DNA of 64,000 nucleotides from Jaltomata sinuosa (lineage: Eukaryota; Streptophyta; Magnoliopsida; Solanales; Solanaceae), in assembly GCA_003996215.1 (NCBI GenBank), contig QJPP01000671.1, positions 124,001-188,000 on the forward strand. The letters are read 5' to 3'. A model generated the notes under the pieces. The model was not told where the DNA came from, made no database searches, and saw nothing but the letters and a program-made list of their open reading frames with translations. Below are positions 23,371 to 35,298 of the stretch, piece by piece. The first letter of the stretch is position 1, and each line of letters starts with the position of its first letter. Both the position numbers and the translations under genes were made by a program.

Positions 23371-24200
23371 TTCTCTTTTAGGCATTAAAATGCCTTTAAA
23401 CATGCATCATCAAACACAAACTTTGTCTTCTTCGCAAGCAACTTACAAGGGGTTTGAAATCTTCGAGAAATCTTTAATAAATTGGCGTTAGAACCCAACA
23501 TGCCCAAGAAAATTATGAACACCCTTTACCAAAATTGAAGGAGCCAGCTTGGTAATAACTTTGATTTTAGCTTTGTCCACCTCTATCCTCCTTTCAGAAA
23601 TTTTGTGGCCCAATGTAATCCCTTCTTTTACCATGAAGTGGCATTCTTCCTAGTTTAAGACAAGGTTGGTTTCCTCACATTGTTTTAGCACCTTTGCCAA
23701 ATGAGCTACGAAATTATCAAATGAGTCAGCAACTATTGAGAAATCATTCATGAAGATCTCAATTGTGTTCTCAACCATGTTCGAGAATATATACAGCATA
23801 GGACATTAAAAAGTTGTAGGTGCAGTGCCTAGATCAAAGGGCATCCTCTTGAAAGAAGAAGTCCCATAAAGGCAAGTAAAAATGGTCTTCCTCTAATCCT
23901 CTAGAGAAATAAAGATCTGAGTATTCCATGAATAACCATCCAAAAAAATAGTACCACCCTTTACCTGTGAGTTTATCAAGAATTTGGTCCATAAATGGCC
24001 TAGGGAAGTGATCCTTCTTGGTCCAGAAGTTCAACTTCCTAAAGTACATAAATACCCGCCAACATATAACTGTGGGCATATGGATCAACTCATTCTTATT
24101 ATTAGGGACAATAGTCATCCCACCTTTCTTTAGCACACATTGGATGGGACTTACCCACTTGCTATCAGAGATGGGGTAAACAACACTTGCATCCTACCAC
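23371..24200 (-). pseudogene. Reverse transcriptase of element D2, active site lost
   Basis: The N-terminal fingers are in the frame 23834-24136 (KKGGMTIVPNNKNELI, FRKLNFWTKKDHFPRPF, MDQILDKLTGKGWYYF). A frameshift follows in the palm region, and then NMVENTIEIFMNDFSIVADSF with the thumb (VLKQCEETNLVLN, GHKISERRIEVDKAKI). The catalytic motif reads FMNDFS, where family members have FMDDFS: the first Asp is Asn (codon AAT, plus-strand 23746-23748). The residue coordinates catalytic metal, so this copy would be inactive even without the stops. Continuous with RNase H. Confidence 0.85.
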
Positions 24201-24855
24201 TTGATTATTTCCTTCTTCATAACTTCTTGCATAAGTAGATTTATCCTCCTTTGGTTTTCAATGCTAGCAATATAATCTTCCTCTAGCTGAATCTTGTGTG
24301 ATCAAATGCCAAGAGGGATCCTAATAATAACAACCATTGTCCAACCAATGTCCCTCTTGTACAACTGCAAGATAGACACCAAAGCCTCCAACAGTCATTC
24401 AAGTAAACTTACTGAAACAATAACAGTAAGGTATCCTACGTCCCTAAAAAGACTTATTGTAAGTGAGATGGAAGAGGTTTGCGCTTTAAGACTTGTAGCT
24501 GCTCAATGAAGGGCTTAGCTGGAGGAGTCTCATGATTCTTTAAATTAAGATTTAACTTCTTAGGAGCATATTTAACTGAACCCCTACCATATAAAGCATT
24601 GGCCATCTCCTCATAGTCATCTATGTCTTCAACATCTAGATTCATGATCACAACTGCCAAAGTCTCAATTGTAAACTTCTCTTCAACAGACACATTAACA
24701 ACATCCTCAATAGTGTCAATAACAGAGATGACACTCATATCCTTTGGATGCTTTATAGATTTACAGACATTGAACACAACCTACTCATTATTTAACCTAA
24801 ACCTCAGTCACCACACTCTACATCCATAAGCGTTTTACGTAATAGCCAAGAATGG
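24201..24855 (-). pseudogene. Protease-RT linker of element D2
   Basis: A 107-codon open frame (24454-24777) reads FNVCKSIKHPKDMSVISVID, then an acidic stretch (DVEDIDDYEEMANAL), then PAKPFIEQLQVLKRKPLPSHL. This is the usual Athila linker between protease and RT: acidic region, then PSIE.PP.LELKPLP.HL. There is no catalytic role. The frame is open but bounded by stops. Confidence 0.7.
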
Positions 24856-25311
24856 TCACCTTAAGATGATTGGGACTTTAAAGTCTACCTCACAATCTAA
24901 GATGAAAAAAACAGCTGGGAAGATAAAATCTTCCACCTTCACCAAAACATCATACAATATCTTGATTGGCCTTTTAACAGTATGGTCAGCCATCAATAGT
25001 CGTATAGTCATCGGTCTTGGGGTTCCAAATCCCAACTTATTGTAAATCGAAAGAGGCATCAAATTGATGCTTGAACCCAGATCACACAAATCCTTAGTAA
25101 AATTATATGCCCTTATAGTACATGGAATAGTGAAAGCATCAGGGTCTTCCTTCTTCTGAACTAAAGAACGTGATGCAATAGTACTATAATGGTGCACATT
25201 ATCTGCAGGCTCAAGAATCATCATTCTCTTCTTAGTCACCAAGTCCTTCATGAACTTAGCATAACTAGGCATTTTCTCTAGAGCTTCCACCAAAGGGATA
25301 TTTACTGACAA
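24856..25311 (-). pseudogene. Aspartic protease region of element D2
   Basis: A 151-codon open frame, the best preserved part of D2. It begins MSVNIPLVEALEKMPSYAKF, followed by MKDLVTKKRMM, then FTIPCTIRAYNF, CDLGSSINLMPLSIYNKLG and DVLVKVEDFIFPAVFFILD. The active-site triad reads DLG, normal for Athila-type retropepsins. The frame ends at VPIILR, where relatives have VPIILGRPFL, so it is cut just short of the last conserved motif. Its role would be polyprotein cleavage. There is no stop within the domain, but no intact gag-pol surrounds it. Confidence 0.85.
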
Positions 25312-27240
25312 CTACTTCAATATAGAAATAAACTTATGGAACTTATCGTCATCCGACTTTTTCAGAATAGAGGAGGTGGTCTAGGAATTGGAGCCAACAC
25401 TTTTGGAGTCACCTTCTCCTTCACCTTTTCTCTAGAGTCATTTTTTCAATAAACCAGGGACTTACCGGTTTCTTCAATCTCCACCTCAATAATTGTTGGC
25501 TTGTCAACATCAACCGACTCTTGTTTTTCTTCTGCTTCATCCACCATAACCCATGAATTTGTAGGACCTTCTTATTTTGATTTTCAGCAACTATATCTAC
25601 CTCATCCACCAATAAACAATGACTCTGTGTGGTAATTTTCATACACTGATCATTCTTCAGATTTTGTAAGGTGTCACTATGTAGCGTACCTCTGTGCATA
25701 GATTTAGAGATGTTGAAATTTGACTCATTTGCTGGTCTAGATACTTTATATAAGTAGAGTAAGAGTTGACTACATAGTTCATACTTGACAAATCACCAAG
25801 GATTTCTTTGATTCTAGCATTAGTGGAATCAACTCTAGTAAGAAAAATTTTCAATATCTCTTTCACTTTCAACCCAAAGAGGTCATTACCTAAATGTTGA
25901 GTATATATTCCCCTAGGAGGAACATATGCACCACTTCAGTTATTTCTATAGCCATGACTATCTTTCCAGTTGTCTTTATCTCTATTGTGCTTCTCGTAGT
26001 TGTTATCTCTATAATTGTTCTGACCTTAATTCCCTTGATCCCAATGCCAAGAGTCTTGATCAAACCATTGATCTTTAGGATTAGAACCCACCGCATGATT
26101 CTCTAAATAATTTTCCTCCTCTTCAAAGTCTAAATAATAGTCTTCTTATCAAGGTACCTTACCTTGAAAACCTATAACATTCACCTTATGAGTATTAGCC
26201 CCTATGAGATGCTTGGTTATTAGATCCATTTGAGTTATAGCTTAAAAATATCCTGAACACACGCTTTTTTATCCTAAACTATTCTGCAGACAAGACGTTA
26301 ACCTGACCACAGCTATCCCCTTCAGCCTCTCTAGTGTGCCATGCCCTATTTTTCTTTGTGAGTCTGTCAAGTAGCTCACTAGACTGAGTAAAATTGTGTG
26401 GCATTATAGTACCTTACGCAATGTTGTCATCCACAAACTTATTTACTGTAACCAGTAACCTATAGAAAATCTCAAGGAGAACCTGATTAGAAAATTTATG
26501 GTTTGGGCACTGTTTAATCATCTTCTTATACCTCAACCAGGCTTCATGCAATGATTATTCTAGGAGCTATCTGAAGTTGTTAATCTCATCTCTCAGTCTC
26601 AAAATCTGAGATGGTGGAAATAATCTTTCAAGGAATGCCTCAGTTAGCTCAACCTAAGTAGTAATTGACTCATCTGTAAGATCATTCAATCATGTAGTAG
26701 CTTCCCTAATCAAAGAGAATGGGAAGATTCTGAGTTTGATGGCCTCCTGAGAAACACCTGGCAACCTCTATGCTTTGCCTACCCCTATGAAGTTCAGCAG
26801 ATGATGATTTTGATCCTTACTTGGTAGACCCCCAAAAGCTCACCTCAATATCGATAGATGTATGGTGATGTTAACATCAAACTTGGCGGTTACAGCAAGT
26901 TGAGGAATTCAATAGCACCTGCAAACCCTACCATCTCCAAATTCACATCATCCTCTAAGTGCACATTTCACAAAGGTTGGAGGTGTGGATGAACCCCTCC
27001 TAGAGGTAAACCTCTCAAATTTCATGCAACAGTAGTTGCAATAGCAACAAGGCATGATTATCCACATTAACTGTAATATCTTAACGTTGGTTATTATTCT
27101 CAACTACATTAGCATTAGTTGCATTAGGATTGGCCGCAGCAGGAATGATAGCGATAGCAGCATCATTTTGAGCCTCTAATAGCTCAACACCTTTAATGAG
27201 TCCCTGGTTATTTATATTACTCCTATAGAAAAACAAAAAC
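25312..27240 (-). pseudogene. Gag of element D2, broken
   Basis: Pieces are in several frames. The N-terminal region (27081-27200) carries LLEAQNDAAIAIIPAAANPN. The capsid core near 26510-26570 reads LHEAWLRYKKMIKQCPN, matching the conserved E.WERYK.LLR.CPHHG of Athila gags. An Asn/Arg-rich stretch (about 25890-26100) corresponds to the low-complexity nucleocapsid part. A helical segment with ILGDLSSMNYVVNSYSTYIK (25657-25872) corresponds to the gag C-terminus. Many stops. A 92-codon frame at 25421-25699 is a shifted piece of the same gene. Confidence 0.7.
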
Positions 27241-27310
27241 AATGTAAAATTATAAATATGGACTGCAAGTGGAATAAAACACTGAAAGACAAATTCTAAA
27301 CAGTATTTCA

Positions 27311-27324
27311 CGACAACGGCGGTA
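27311..27324 (-). other. PBS of element D2, tRNA-Asp type, degenerate
   Basis: The minus strand reads TACCGCCGTTGTCG shortly after the LTR end. Athila-type elements use TGGCGCCGTTGCCGGGGA, complementary to tRNA-Asp. The remnant matches 11 of the first 14 positions by eye. It fixes 27330 as the inner end of a 5' LTR. Confidence 0.65.
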
Positions 27325-27329
27325 AAATT

Positions 27330-28036
27330 TGATACACCCAAATTACACCTCCAAAAACATATAAAGTGATTGTTGTTAAATATAGAAACAAAAAAAGGTT
27401 AGGGTCAAACCTCGCAGGGAATATTGCAAAAAATACGTCAATAGTGGTTATTCAACCAATAGACTATATTTCAAGGTGGTTTAACATAAAAAGTAAAATT
27501 ATCAAATTGCTTGTAGTTATCAGTAACAAATGTTTCACAACTTCTTGTTGTTGTATTCAATATATGAGAAGAAACTAGGAATGTGTTCCTCATAATTTCA
27601 TAACTTCAAAGATCTATTTTATTGGTGATCTATCTCAGTGTTATACATGCAAAACTGACGATTATATTTTAACTTAAGTCGTTTAACCCAATTAGATGGA
27701 TGTCACTTGATTATTCTTTTCGTCTTCAAGTGTTTAGATAATTAACTTTGTCATTAGTTTTGGATTGACTTTCTTTCTGAATGATCAAGTCATTAGATGA
27801 GTCTTAGAACCCTCAAATCTCTGTTGTTAATGCCTTTTCCTAATCTCTACCTCTTTTATCAGGCAAGTTAAGATTTATGGTGCATTTTAATATTTACAAC
27901 CGCTAAAAAGCAATCAAACTGAAGAAACTAATAATACATGCATATTTACTATTCAAGAATCAATATTATATTCTTTCTATGTTCGTTATTCCATCAGGGT
28001 TCCCATAACACTTGTTATGATATTTAGCTACTAATG
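27330..28036 (-). repeat. 5' LTR of D2, R/U5-side part
   Basis: Starts tgatacacccaaattacacc (inner end in the minus orientation) and carries ggttagggtcaaacctcgcag, collinear with the LTRs of F and D1. It breaks off at 28036 in tagctactaatg where element B begins, and continues at 56475. Frames here (27366-27578, 27966-28178) are not genes. Confidence 0.85.
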
Positions 28037-30968
28037 TGTCATGACCCAAAACCGAGCCATGATGGCGCCTACATAACCCTTCAGTAGGCAAGCCAAACCC
28101 AACAATGCGGAAGACAATAAAGGCAGTTAAAGTAAGAAAAGCGGAAGACATAAATAAGGGAGATAGGGCCAATAGCATATATACATACCAACTGTACTAA
28201 ATATACAAAAGATGGCCCAAAAGTGACCAAGAAGACAAAACATACATGAGAACCAACACAGACCTGGTGTCACCGGTACAAGAGCAACTAAAGTACGGAG
28301 TTGCTATACAATAGACTATGTCTATACAAAATAAAAAATATAGACAAAAATACAAGATGGAAAGCATGTAAAGTCTCCAAGGCACCGAGAGCTTACCGCG
28401 ATCTGAATTGCAGCAGGCCTCGAATGATGGGAGGATCAGTGAGGGTGGCTTGTACTAGGTGTTGCATCAGAAAAAAATAGATGTAGAGTGTAGTATGAGT
28501 ACCAAGACAATTGGTACCCAGTAGGCATCATAGGCCGACCGAGCGCAGAAAGATAAGATATAATATAGTTACAGAAAAGTAAGCTAACTACAGGGATCCA
28601 CCTAAATCTAGTTATAAAACCGAAAACATAACTAACCAAACCACCGAAAAAGAAAGTAACAATAGAATCAAGTCAAGCAACCGACAATCCAAATATACTC
28701 AAGCCAATGCAATGCGAAGGGAGATGATGTGATACATGCATGTATTAAAGTAAAACCTAGAATAACGTATCAGACGCCTAGAATTTAAAATCGAACTCAT
28801 CAACATATGCATAGAAAGTAAAACCCGAAATATCACGTCGGGAGCCCAGAATTTAACATCAAACTCATCAACATATGCAGGTGCTTGGAATTGATCATTG
28901 GACTCATCAACAGAAAAGTAAATGGAGAAAAGGTCAAAAAACATCCCTTAGACAAGCATAAAATAGTATTTTTTTTCCTTTCCTTTCCAAAACCAATAGT
29001 AAAAACCAACATACTTTCCCTTAAGGTTCGAAAATCATAGTAACTGTAGTAAATCTCAAGTTTGTAACCAAAACCTCAAAAATCATTCCTTTTTATACAA
29101 ATGGCATGAGGATGTAGAATGAGCATGTAATTTTCCACATTCAGAGAATATAGCACACATTGGATAAAACAGGGCAAAAATACCCTCCAATCAAGAGAAC
29201 TGACCTGAAAACTCCACGCAAGTCATAGTTATAGCCTTGGTCCCACAGTTATGCAAAATGGTAAAATAAAGCGGGAAGAACGTGAAAATACTATAAAAGT
29301 AGCCAAAAACAACCACTCTACCTCTAAAATATTCTAAAAGCATACTAAGGATTCTATGATAGGCACAACAATACTACGGGCTCCTAGACTAAGGATAACA
29401 TGAATAAATCTAATTTATGATCCGAAATGGCTGAAGTAATACAAGTAACATGATTTAAGTCTTATTCTACCTAGAGTCCAACCTAATGTTCTAGTAAATA
29501 TATAATATAAAGTCTAACTAAACTCAGTCTAGGAAAGTAAAGTGTAACCTATCCCGAGGTCGAACCGCAAGCACAAACTGTCACACGTGTGCCTTCCCCT
29601 ATCGAATAGCCTCAGAAAGCTGCCATGCTATCAAGAACATAATCCAGGTGCCAAGACAAGAAGAATGATACCCATATTGTTATACATAAATTCGGGCTGA
29701 AAATCGAGTCCAAAAATGACCCTGGAGGCCCGCAAAACAAAATAGAAAAAAAAATCACCATTATATTCGCAATGGGATAGAGAACCCATACCCAAAAGTT
29801 GGGCGCGAACGGGACTCATTTTGGGGCTCAAAATAGCCCTGAGGTCCTACTAGATCAAGAGAATTATCAAAGAAAACCAACGGAATTTAATGAAGTTAAC
29901 GAGAATTAAACAATGGGAAAAGAGATGAGGGATAGAGAGGACTTACCAGACCAAGAGAACTGAATAATTTGAGCTAGGATCAAAGCTTGGATGCTTGACA
30001 ATGGAGGAGTTTCATAATTTGGGAGGAGAAAAGGAAGTTGGCAGCTTAAATAGCTGCCTGGGGTCCTTTATCGCGGTCGCAAGGGACCCCATGCGATTGC
30101 GAGAAAAGGCTAGCCAGACCATCACGGTCGTGATGGTTAAGCCATGTGATCGTATTGAGCAAGCTAGACCGGATCCCAGCCTGCTTCATCGCAGTCGCAA
30201 AGAGCAACCCATACGATCGCGATGCTCAAGAAACTAGAAAATCATGAACGCGACGGCCACCTTGCGATCGCGATGACCAAACTGGTCTGCAACAATATAG
30301 CAGCAACCAGCAATCAACAAAGGCTAAAAAGTCACCCGACGAACCCTCGAGATTTATTCAGAACCATGTGAACACAAACGAACCATGCTACCCTACCAGA
30401 AATAACATTCTAGACTCAATGGAATCGACAAAAATCCTAAAGGAGATCGTTTTAACGAAAAGTGGGCTCCATGCCAAAAACCAACTAGAAACTCGATTCC
30501 CTACAAGTCTAGAAGCCTCAGGACCCAAACCAAAGGTCCCTCTAGCCCAAAGTCGACATTCCGGAGCTAACATCATTGCCAAAATTTCCATCTGAGGCCG
30601 TCTTCTCCAAATGTTGATCAAAGTCAACCCAACCAGCCAAACTGGCTAGAAAACACAGATAATAACACAAAACAAACCGAAGGTACTCAAACCCAGACCA
30701 AGGGTCCCACTAGACCAAAATCCCTTTTTCATAGCCAATAGAACTATTGAAATTGATTTTGAGCACGTTTACTAAGAAAGTTGACTAAGTCAAGTATTTT
30801 CTAAGTTTAAGTTCAAAAATAGAGAAATGACCATAATGACCTAACGAACAGCCCGGGCACCGAACCGTCAGTCCTGGTAAGTCATAAATGACCTGTAGCC
30901 ACTGTGGGAAAGCTCAAAATATGGAAAAAGCACAAAAAATAGGAAAGTCCTGGAGGGTCATTACCACA
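28037..30968 (-). repeat. 3' LTR of element B
   Basis: tgtcatgacc to ttaccaca, 2932 bp. It contains a TATA-like CTATTTAAG on the minus strand (30045-30053) and, just upstream of it (30065-30290), a block of gcgatcgcgatg-type words. The open frames inside are not conserved between the two LTRs. Confidence 0.9.
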
Positions 30969-31445
30969 TCCACTACTAAAAGGACTTTTATCCTTGAAAG
31001 TTAGAAAAAGGATAGTACCTGAAGACTCAAAAAGGCGAGGATAGCGGGTTCGCATATTGATCTCAATCTCCCAAGTAGCCTCCTCGACAGGACGATGTCG
31101 CCACTGAACCTTAACTGATGGAATCTCTTTGCACCTCAACTTTCTAACCTGCCTGTCCAAAATAGCAATAGGCTCCTCCTCAAAGGCTAAGGACTCATCC
31201 AACTGAACCGACTCTAACTGAAGCACATGAGACTCATCCAGAATATAGCAACGCAGCATAGAGACATGAAAGACTGGGTGAACACTAGAAAGAGCAGAAG
31301 GCAAGGCAAACTCATAAGTGACCTCTCCAATATGACGAAGGATCTCAAATGGCCCAATGAACCTAGGACTGAGCTTACCCTTTCTCCCGAACCTCATCAC
31401 GCCCTTCATGGGCGACACATGAAGGAACACACTGTCACCAACCAT
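30882..31445 (-). pseudogene. Integrase C-terminus and chromodomain-like tail of B
   Basis: A 187-codon open frame. It starts MVGDSVFLHVSPMKGVMRFG, followed by GKLSPRFIGPFEIL, VTYEFALPSALSSVHPVFHV and SMLRCYILDESHV: the integrase DNA-binding C-terminal domain. Then comes IAILDRQVRKLRCKEIPSVK and VQWRHRPVEEATWEIE, the chromodomain-like motif that in chromoviruses directs integration to heterochromatin, and RTRYPRLF, the usual protein end. No stop follows there, and the frame runs on through the LTR boundary (30968) to 30882, adding about 29 residues encoded by the LTR. The upstream frame is broken, so this is a fragment. Confidence 0.85.
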
Positions 31446-32420
31446 GAACTCTAGATCTCGAACCCTACGGTCAGCATAACTCTTCTGCCTACATTTGGCA
31501 GTATGAAGTCTCTCCTAAATGACCCAAACTCTATCCATAGAATCACGAAGCAAGTCGATACCCCATGGTCTAACCTCGAAAGCATCAGACCAACCCACCA
31601 GAGATTAGCACCACCTACTATAAAAAGCCTAGAACGACGCCATCTGAATGTTGGAATGGTAACTATTATTATATCCAAACTCTACCAAAGCGAAGAACTG
31701 GTCCCACTCACCCTCGAAATCAATAACACAGGCTCACAACATATCTTTTAAAACCTGAATAGTATGCTCTGACGGATCGTCAGTCTGCCGATAAAAATGG
31801 TGCTAAGCTTACTTTAGTACACAACTCTCTCTGAATAGACCTCTAGAAAGTTGAAGTGAATTGAGTACCACGGTAAGAAATGATAGAAACTGGCACCCCA
31901 TGCAAATGGACAATCTTTGGAATGTAGATCTGAGCCAACCTCTAGAAACTGTAGGAAGTCTAAACCGGCAGAAAGTGAGAAGACTTCTTCAATCTATCCA
32001 TAATGACCCAAATAGCATCAAATCTCCACAAAGTATGTGGCAACCCAACTACGAGTCCATAGCTATCCGCTCCAATTTACACTCCAGAATGGGTAGCCTT
32101 TGAGACAAACCACCTGGCTTTGGTGCTCAAACTTCACCTGCTGACTGTTCAAGCACCTAGACACAAAAGCTGAAATATACCTCTTCATCCCTCACCACCA
32201 GTAGTGTTGTCTCAAGTCCTGATACATCTTAGCTACCGCGGGATGAATGGAATATCTAGAATAATGAGCCTCCTCCAAGATCAATTTAACTAACTCACCA
32301 ACTTTAGGAATGCAGATACGACCTTCGATCCTCAGAACATCCTCTGAATCTAAGGTCGCCTTCCTAGCCTCACCGCTCAACACCTTGTCACAAATGATCC
32401 TCAACCTCATATCATTAAAC
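31446..32420 (-). pseudogene. Integrase zinc-binding and catalytic core of B
   Basis: The frame 32192-32410 carries the N-terminal zinc-binding domain (ILEEAHYSRYSIHPAVAKMY, QDLRQHYWW). The second half of the HHCC motif reads CLNS where CLTC is expected, so the last zinc Cys is lost. The core follows in shifted frames: QTDDPSEHTIQVLKDML and ACVIDFEGEWDQFFALVEFGY (31620-31760), with the catalytic Glu still in SEHTIQ. The DRG..FTS region is frameshifted, and stops are frequent. The integrase would insert element cDNA into the chromosome. It is dead here. Confidence 0.8.
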
Positions 32421-33010
32421 TGATGTACCTGAATCTACTCCAACAAGGACGATCTAGCCTCATCACAAGCAAGAATATGGCCCAGCTCAAAAATATCAAG
32501 TCTAAACAACCTGTTAACCAAGGACTGGATGTCCCAAGCTAAAGGTCGCTCCTGTATCACTAATTACTACCTTCCAACTCAAGGCATCCACTACTACATT
32601 TGCCTTGCTCAAGTGATAAAGAATGGAGATGTCATAGTCTTTCACTAACTCCAACCACCTACACTACCTCAAATTTAGATCCTTCTGGCTGAAAAGGTAT
32701 TTAAGACTACGATGGTTAGTGAAGATCTCACAATGCATGCCATAAAGATAATGCCTCCAAATCTTCGATGCAAAGACTATTGCTGCTAACTCTAAGTCAT
32801 GTGTGGGGTAGTTCCTCTCATGAACCTTCAACTGTCTAGAATCATAAGCAATAACTCAGCCCTGCTACATCAATACACAACCCAAACCAATACCTGAAGC
32901 ATCATAAAATACAGTAAACCCCTGGCCCTCAACCAAAAGAGTAAGAATCGGAGCTGAAGTCAACAAGTCCTTGAGCTTGAAAAAGCTCGCCTCACACTCA
33001 TTTTACCAGT
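32421..33010 (-). pseudogene. RNase H of element B
   Basis: Read in one main frame with stops: VIAYDSRQLKVHERNYPTHD, LELAAIVFASKIWRHYLYG, FTNHRSLKYLFSQKDLN, LELVKDYDISILYHLSKAN and VVVDALSWKV. The order and motifs are those of Ty3/gypsy RNase H. The TDH/SDH motif reads TNH, a further Asp-to-Asn change. A stop interrupts LNLRQRRW (reads LNLR-stop-CRW). Confidence 0.8.
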
Positions 33011-34078
33011 GGAAAGGGACATTCTTCTGACTCAATCTAGTCAATGAAGCTGCTATAGAAGAAAATCCCTCCACAAACCGTCTATCGTAACCTGCCAACC
33101 TGATGAAAATGTAAACCTCGATAGCAGAGTAGGCCTAGCCCAATCACGAACTGCCATCATCTTTGTCGGATCCACCATAATTCTATCCCTGGACACCACA
33201 TGCCCTAGGAATGCTACTGACTCAAGCTAAACTCACACTTAGTGAATTTGGCATACAACTGATGGCTTCGCAAGGTCTGAAGTACAACTCTCAGATGCTA
33301 CTCATGCCCCTCTTGAATCCTCGAGTAAATTAGAATGTTGTCGATGAACACAATCACAAATGAGTCCAAGTAGGCACTGAGGCACTGAGCACATGGTTCA
33401 TCAACTCCATAAATGTTGTTGGGGCATTAGTCAACCCAAAAGACATGACTAGGAACTCATAATAGTCGTATCGAGTCCTAAATGCAATCTTTGGGATATT
33501 CGCAGCCCTAATCCTCAATTGGTGATAATTGGACCTCAGATCAATCTTAGAGAACACCGCTACACCCTGTAGATGGTCAAATGAATCATCAATACGCGAC
33601 ATTGGATATCTATTCTTAACTGTCACGTTATTCAACTGTTTGTAGGCAATACACATATGCATAGACCCGTCCTTCTTCTTCACAAACATAACCAAAGCAC
33701 CCTATAGAGACACACCAGGCATTTCTTCACAAACAGAATAGGAGCACCCCACAGAGACACACTAGTCCTAATGAACCCTCTACTCAACAAATCTTAGAGT
33801 TGATCCTTAAGCTCTTTCAACTCAGCAGGTGCCATCTGATATGGCAGAATAGAAATGGGTTTGGTGCCCGAATTGACATCAATATCAAAATCAATGTCAC
33901 GATCTGGAGGAAGACTCGAAAGATCAGAATGAAACACATCCGAATACTCGTGTACCACAGGAACTAACTCTAGAGAAGGTGTAGTGGCACTATTATCATA
34001 GACGTAGGAAAGATAGGTAAAGCACCCTTTTCCAACCAACTGTTGGTCACTCAGGAAAGATATAACTCCCATTTGCAT
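33011..34078 (-). pseudogene. Reverse transcriptase of B, FIDN at the active site
   Basis: The 94-codon frame 33794-34078 is the lead-in (VVHEYSDVFHSDLSSLPPDR, PYQMAPAELKELKDQL). The 113-codon frame 33354-33695 carries the fingers and palm (FVKKKDGSMHMCIAYKQLNN, DLRSNYHQLRIRAANIPK, FLVMSFGLTNAPTTFMELM). A small duplication in SASVPT shifts the frame, after which DSFVIVFIDNILIYSR follows. The catalytic FIDD reads FIDN (codon AAC, plus-strand 33337-33339), a CpG-to-CpA type change. The thumb region decays after about 33300. RT would copy element RNA; it is inactive here. Confidence 0.9.
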
Positions 34079-34500
34079 GTGGCTATCGGCATCCTTCTAT
34101 ATTATAGGAGGGATACCAGGCATCCATAGAGTAATAGTTTTGGCGAAGTAATCCAAGACCATATGGTAAAAAAACATCCAATTCATGCCTAAGATCACAT
34201 CAAAATCAACCATATCAAGTACAACCAAGTCTACCCATGAGTCATACCCTAGGATAGTCACCACACAAGCCCAATACACCTGATCTATTTCTAAAGAATC
34301 TCCTACTAGGGTAGACACATGCAAGGGTGCAAGAAATGACTCATAAGTAGACTCCAGACGAGTAGCATAATAAGCAGATACATAGGAGAATGTAGACCCG
34401 GATCAAACAAAGCAGAAGCAGACTGATAATAAATAGAGATCGTACCTGTGATGACAGCATCTGAAGCCTCGACCTATGTCTGGCCCAAAACTGCATATAT
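34079..34500 (-). pseudogene. Protease of element B, frameshifted at the active site
   Basis: The minus strand reads DAVITGTISIYYQSASALFD then PG, the Del/Tekay form of the active site (LFDPGSTxSY). One base is missing directly after DPG, and the downstream part continues in another frame: MHVSTLVGDSLEIDQVY, then VDLVVLDMVDFDVILGMNWM (34097-34324). The flap-end motif DFDVILGMNW is intact. The single-base loss alone would separate gag-protease from RT. Confidence 0.85.
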
Positions 34501-35298
34501 ATGGCCCCGACCACCTGATCTACCAGACTGAGGACCACCTATAGTATCTTGGGGACCACCCCTACTACCCCGTGCACCACCTCTGGCTAGTTGTGCTAGA
34601 GCCCTGGGGGCTTGACCTATCTGATCCTGTCGCCTATGGTGCAATACCGATGGGAACTCTAGCAAAGTGGCCTATCTCACCACACTCATAACAACCCCAG
34701 CTGAATGTGCCCCGCTATAAAGACCCGGCAGAATCAGAATAACTACATGACATGTGGACCCTGAATGAGAACCTCATGAACAAGGAACAATACTCTTGCT
34801 ACTCTGACCCTCAGCAGTCTGTAATATCGTCTGAATAGGCCAACTCGGCTGGATACACTGCTAATGCTAAACCCTACCAAAATGGCCTCTACCACGGGTC
34901 AGTGAACTACTGAAGCTACCCTAATGGCGGGGCCTCTTATCGCTGCCCCCTTAGGCCTCATGAAGTATGCCCTCAATAGTGTGAGAAGGGTCTACTATCT
35001 CCAGAAACGACTGGCATGATGCTACCATACCCTTTGTAGCCAAGCGAAGGTGTAAAGTTAATCCTCGAATAAAGAGACACACCCTCTCATGCTCGGTGGG
35101 GAGAATCATAGTGGCGTGCCTAGCCAACTGATTAAAGAGAACCTTATACTCAGAAACAGACATGGAGCCCTGCTCTAACCCAGCAAATGGATCCATCAAC
35201 CGCTCTCTCATGCTACATGGTACATATTTCTTCAGAAAGGCTACGGAGAACTGTCCCCAGTAAGTGGAGGTGACCCGGCTGGTCTGCAGACTACATAT
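34501..35298 (-). pseudogene. Gag of element B, C-terminal part
   Basis: The 86-codon frame 34951-35211 reads RERLMDPFAGLEQGSMSVSE, YKVLFNQLARHATMILPTEH and ERVCLFIRGLTLHLRLATKG, the capsid C-terminal domain. A zinc-knuckle CYECGEIGHFAR follows near 34655-34700, but the fourth ligand (expected as DC) is missing because of a small deletion. A Gly/Arg/Pro-rich tail (34474-34640) leads to the protease. The N-terminal half lies beyond C at 52739-53400; before the insertion the two halves met at GPAK.WWRSY. Confidence 0.85.
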
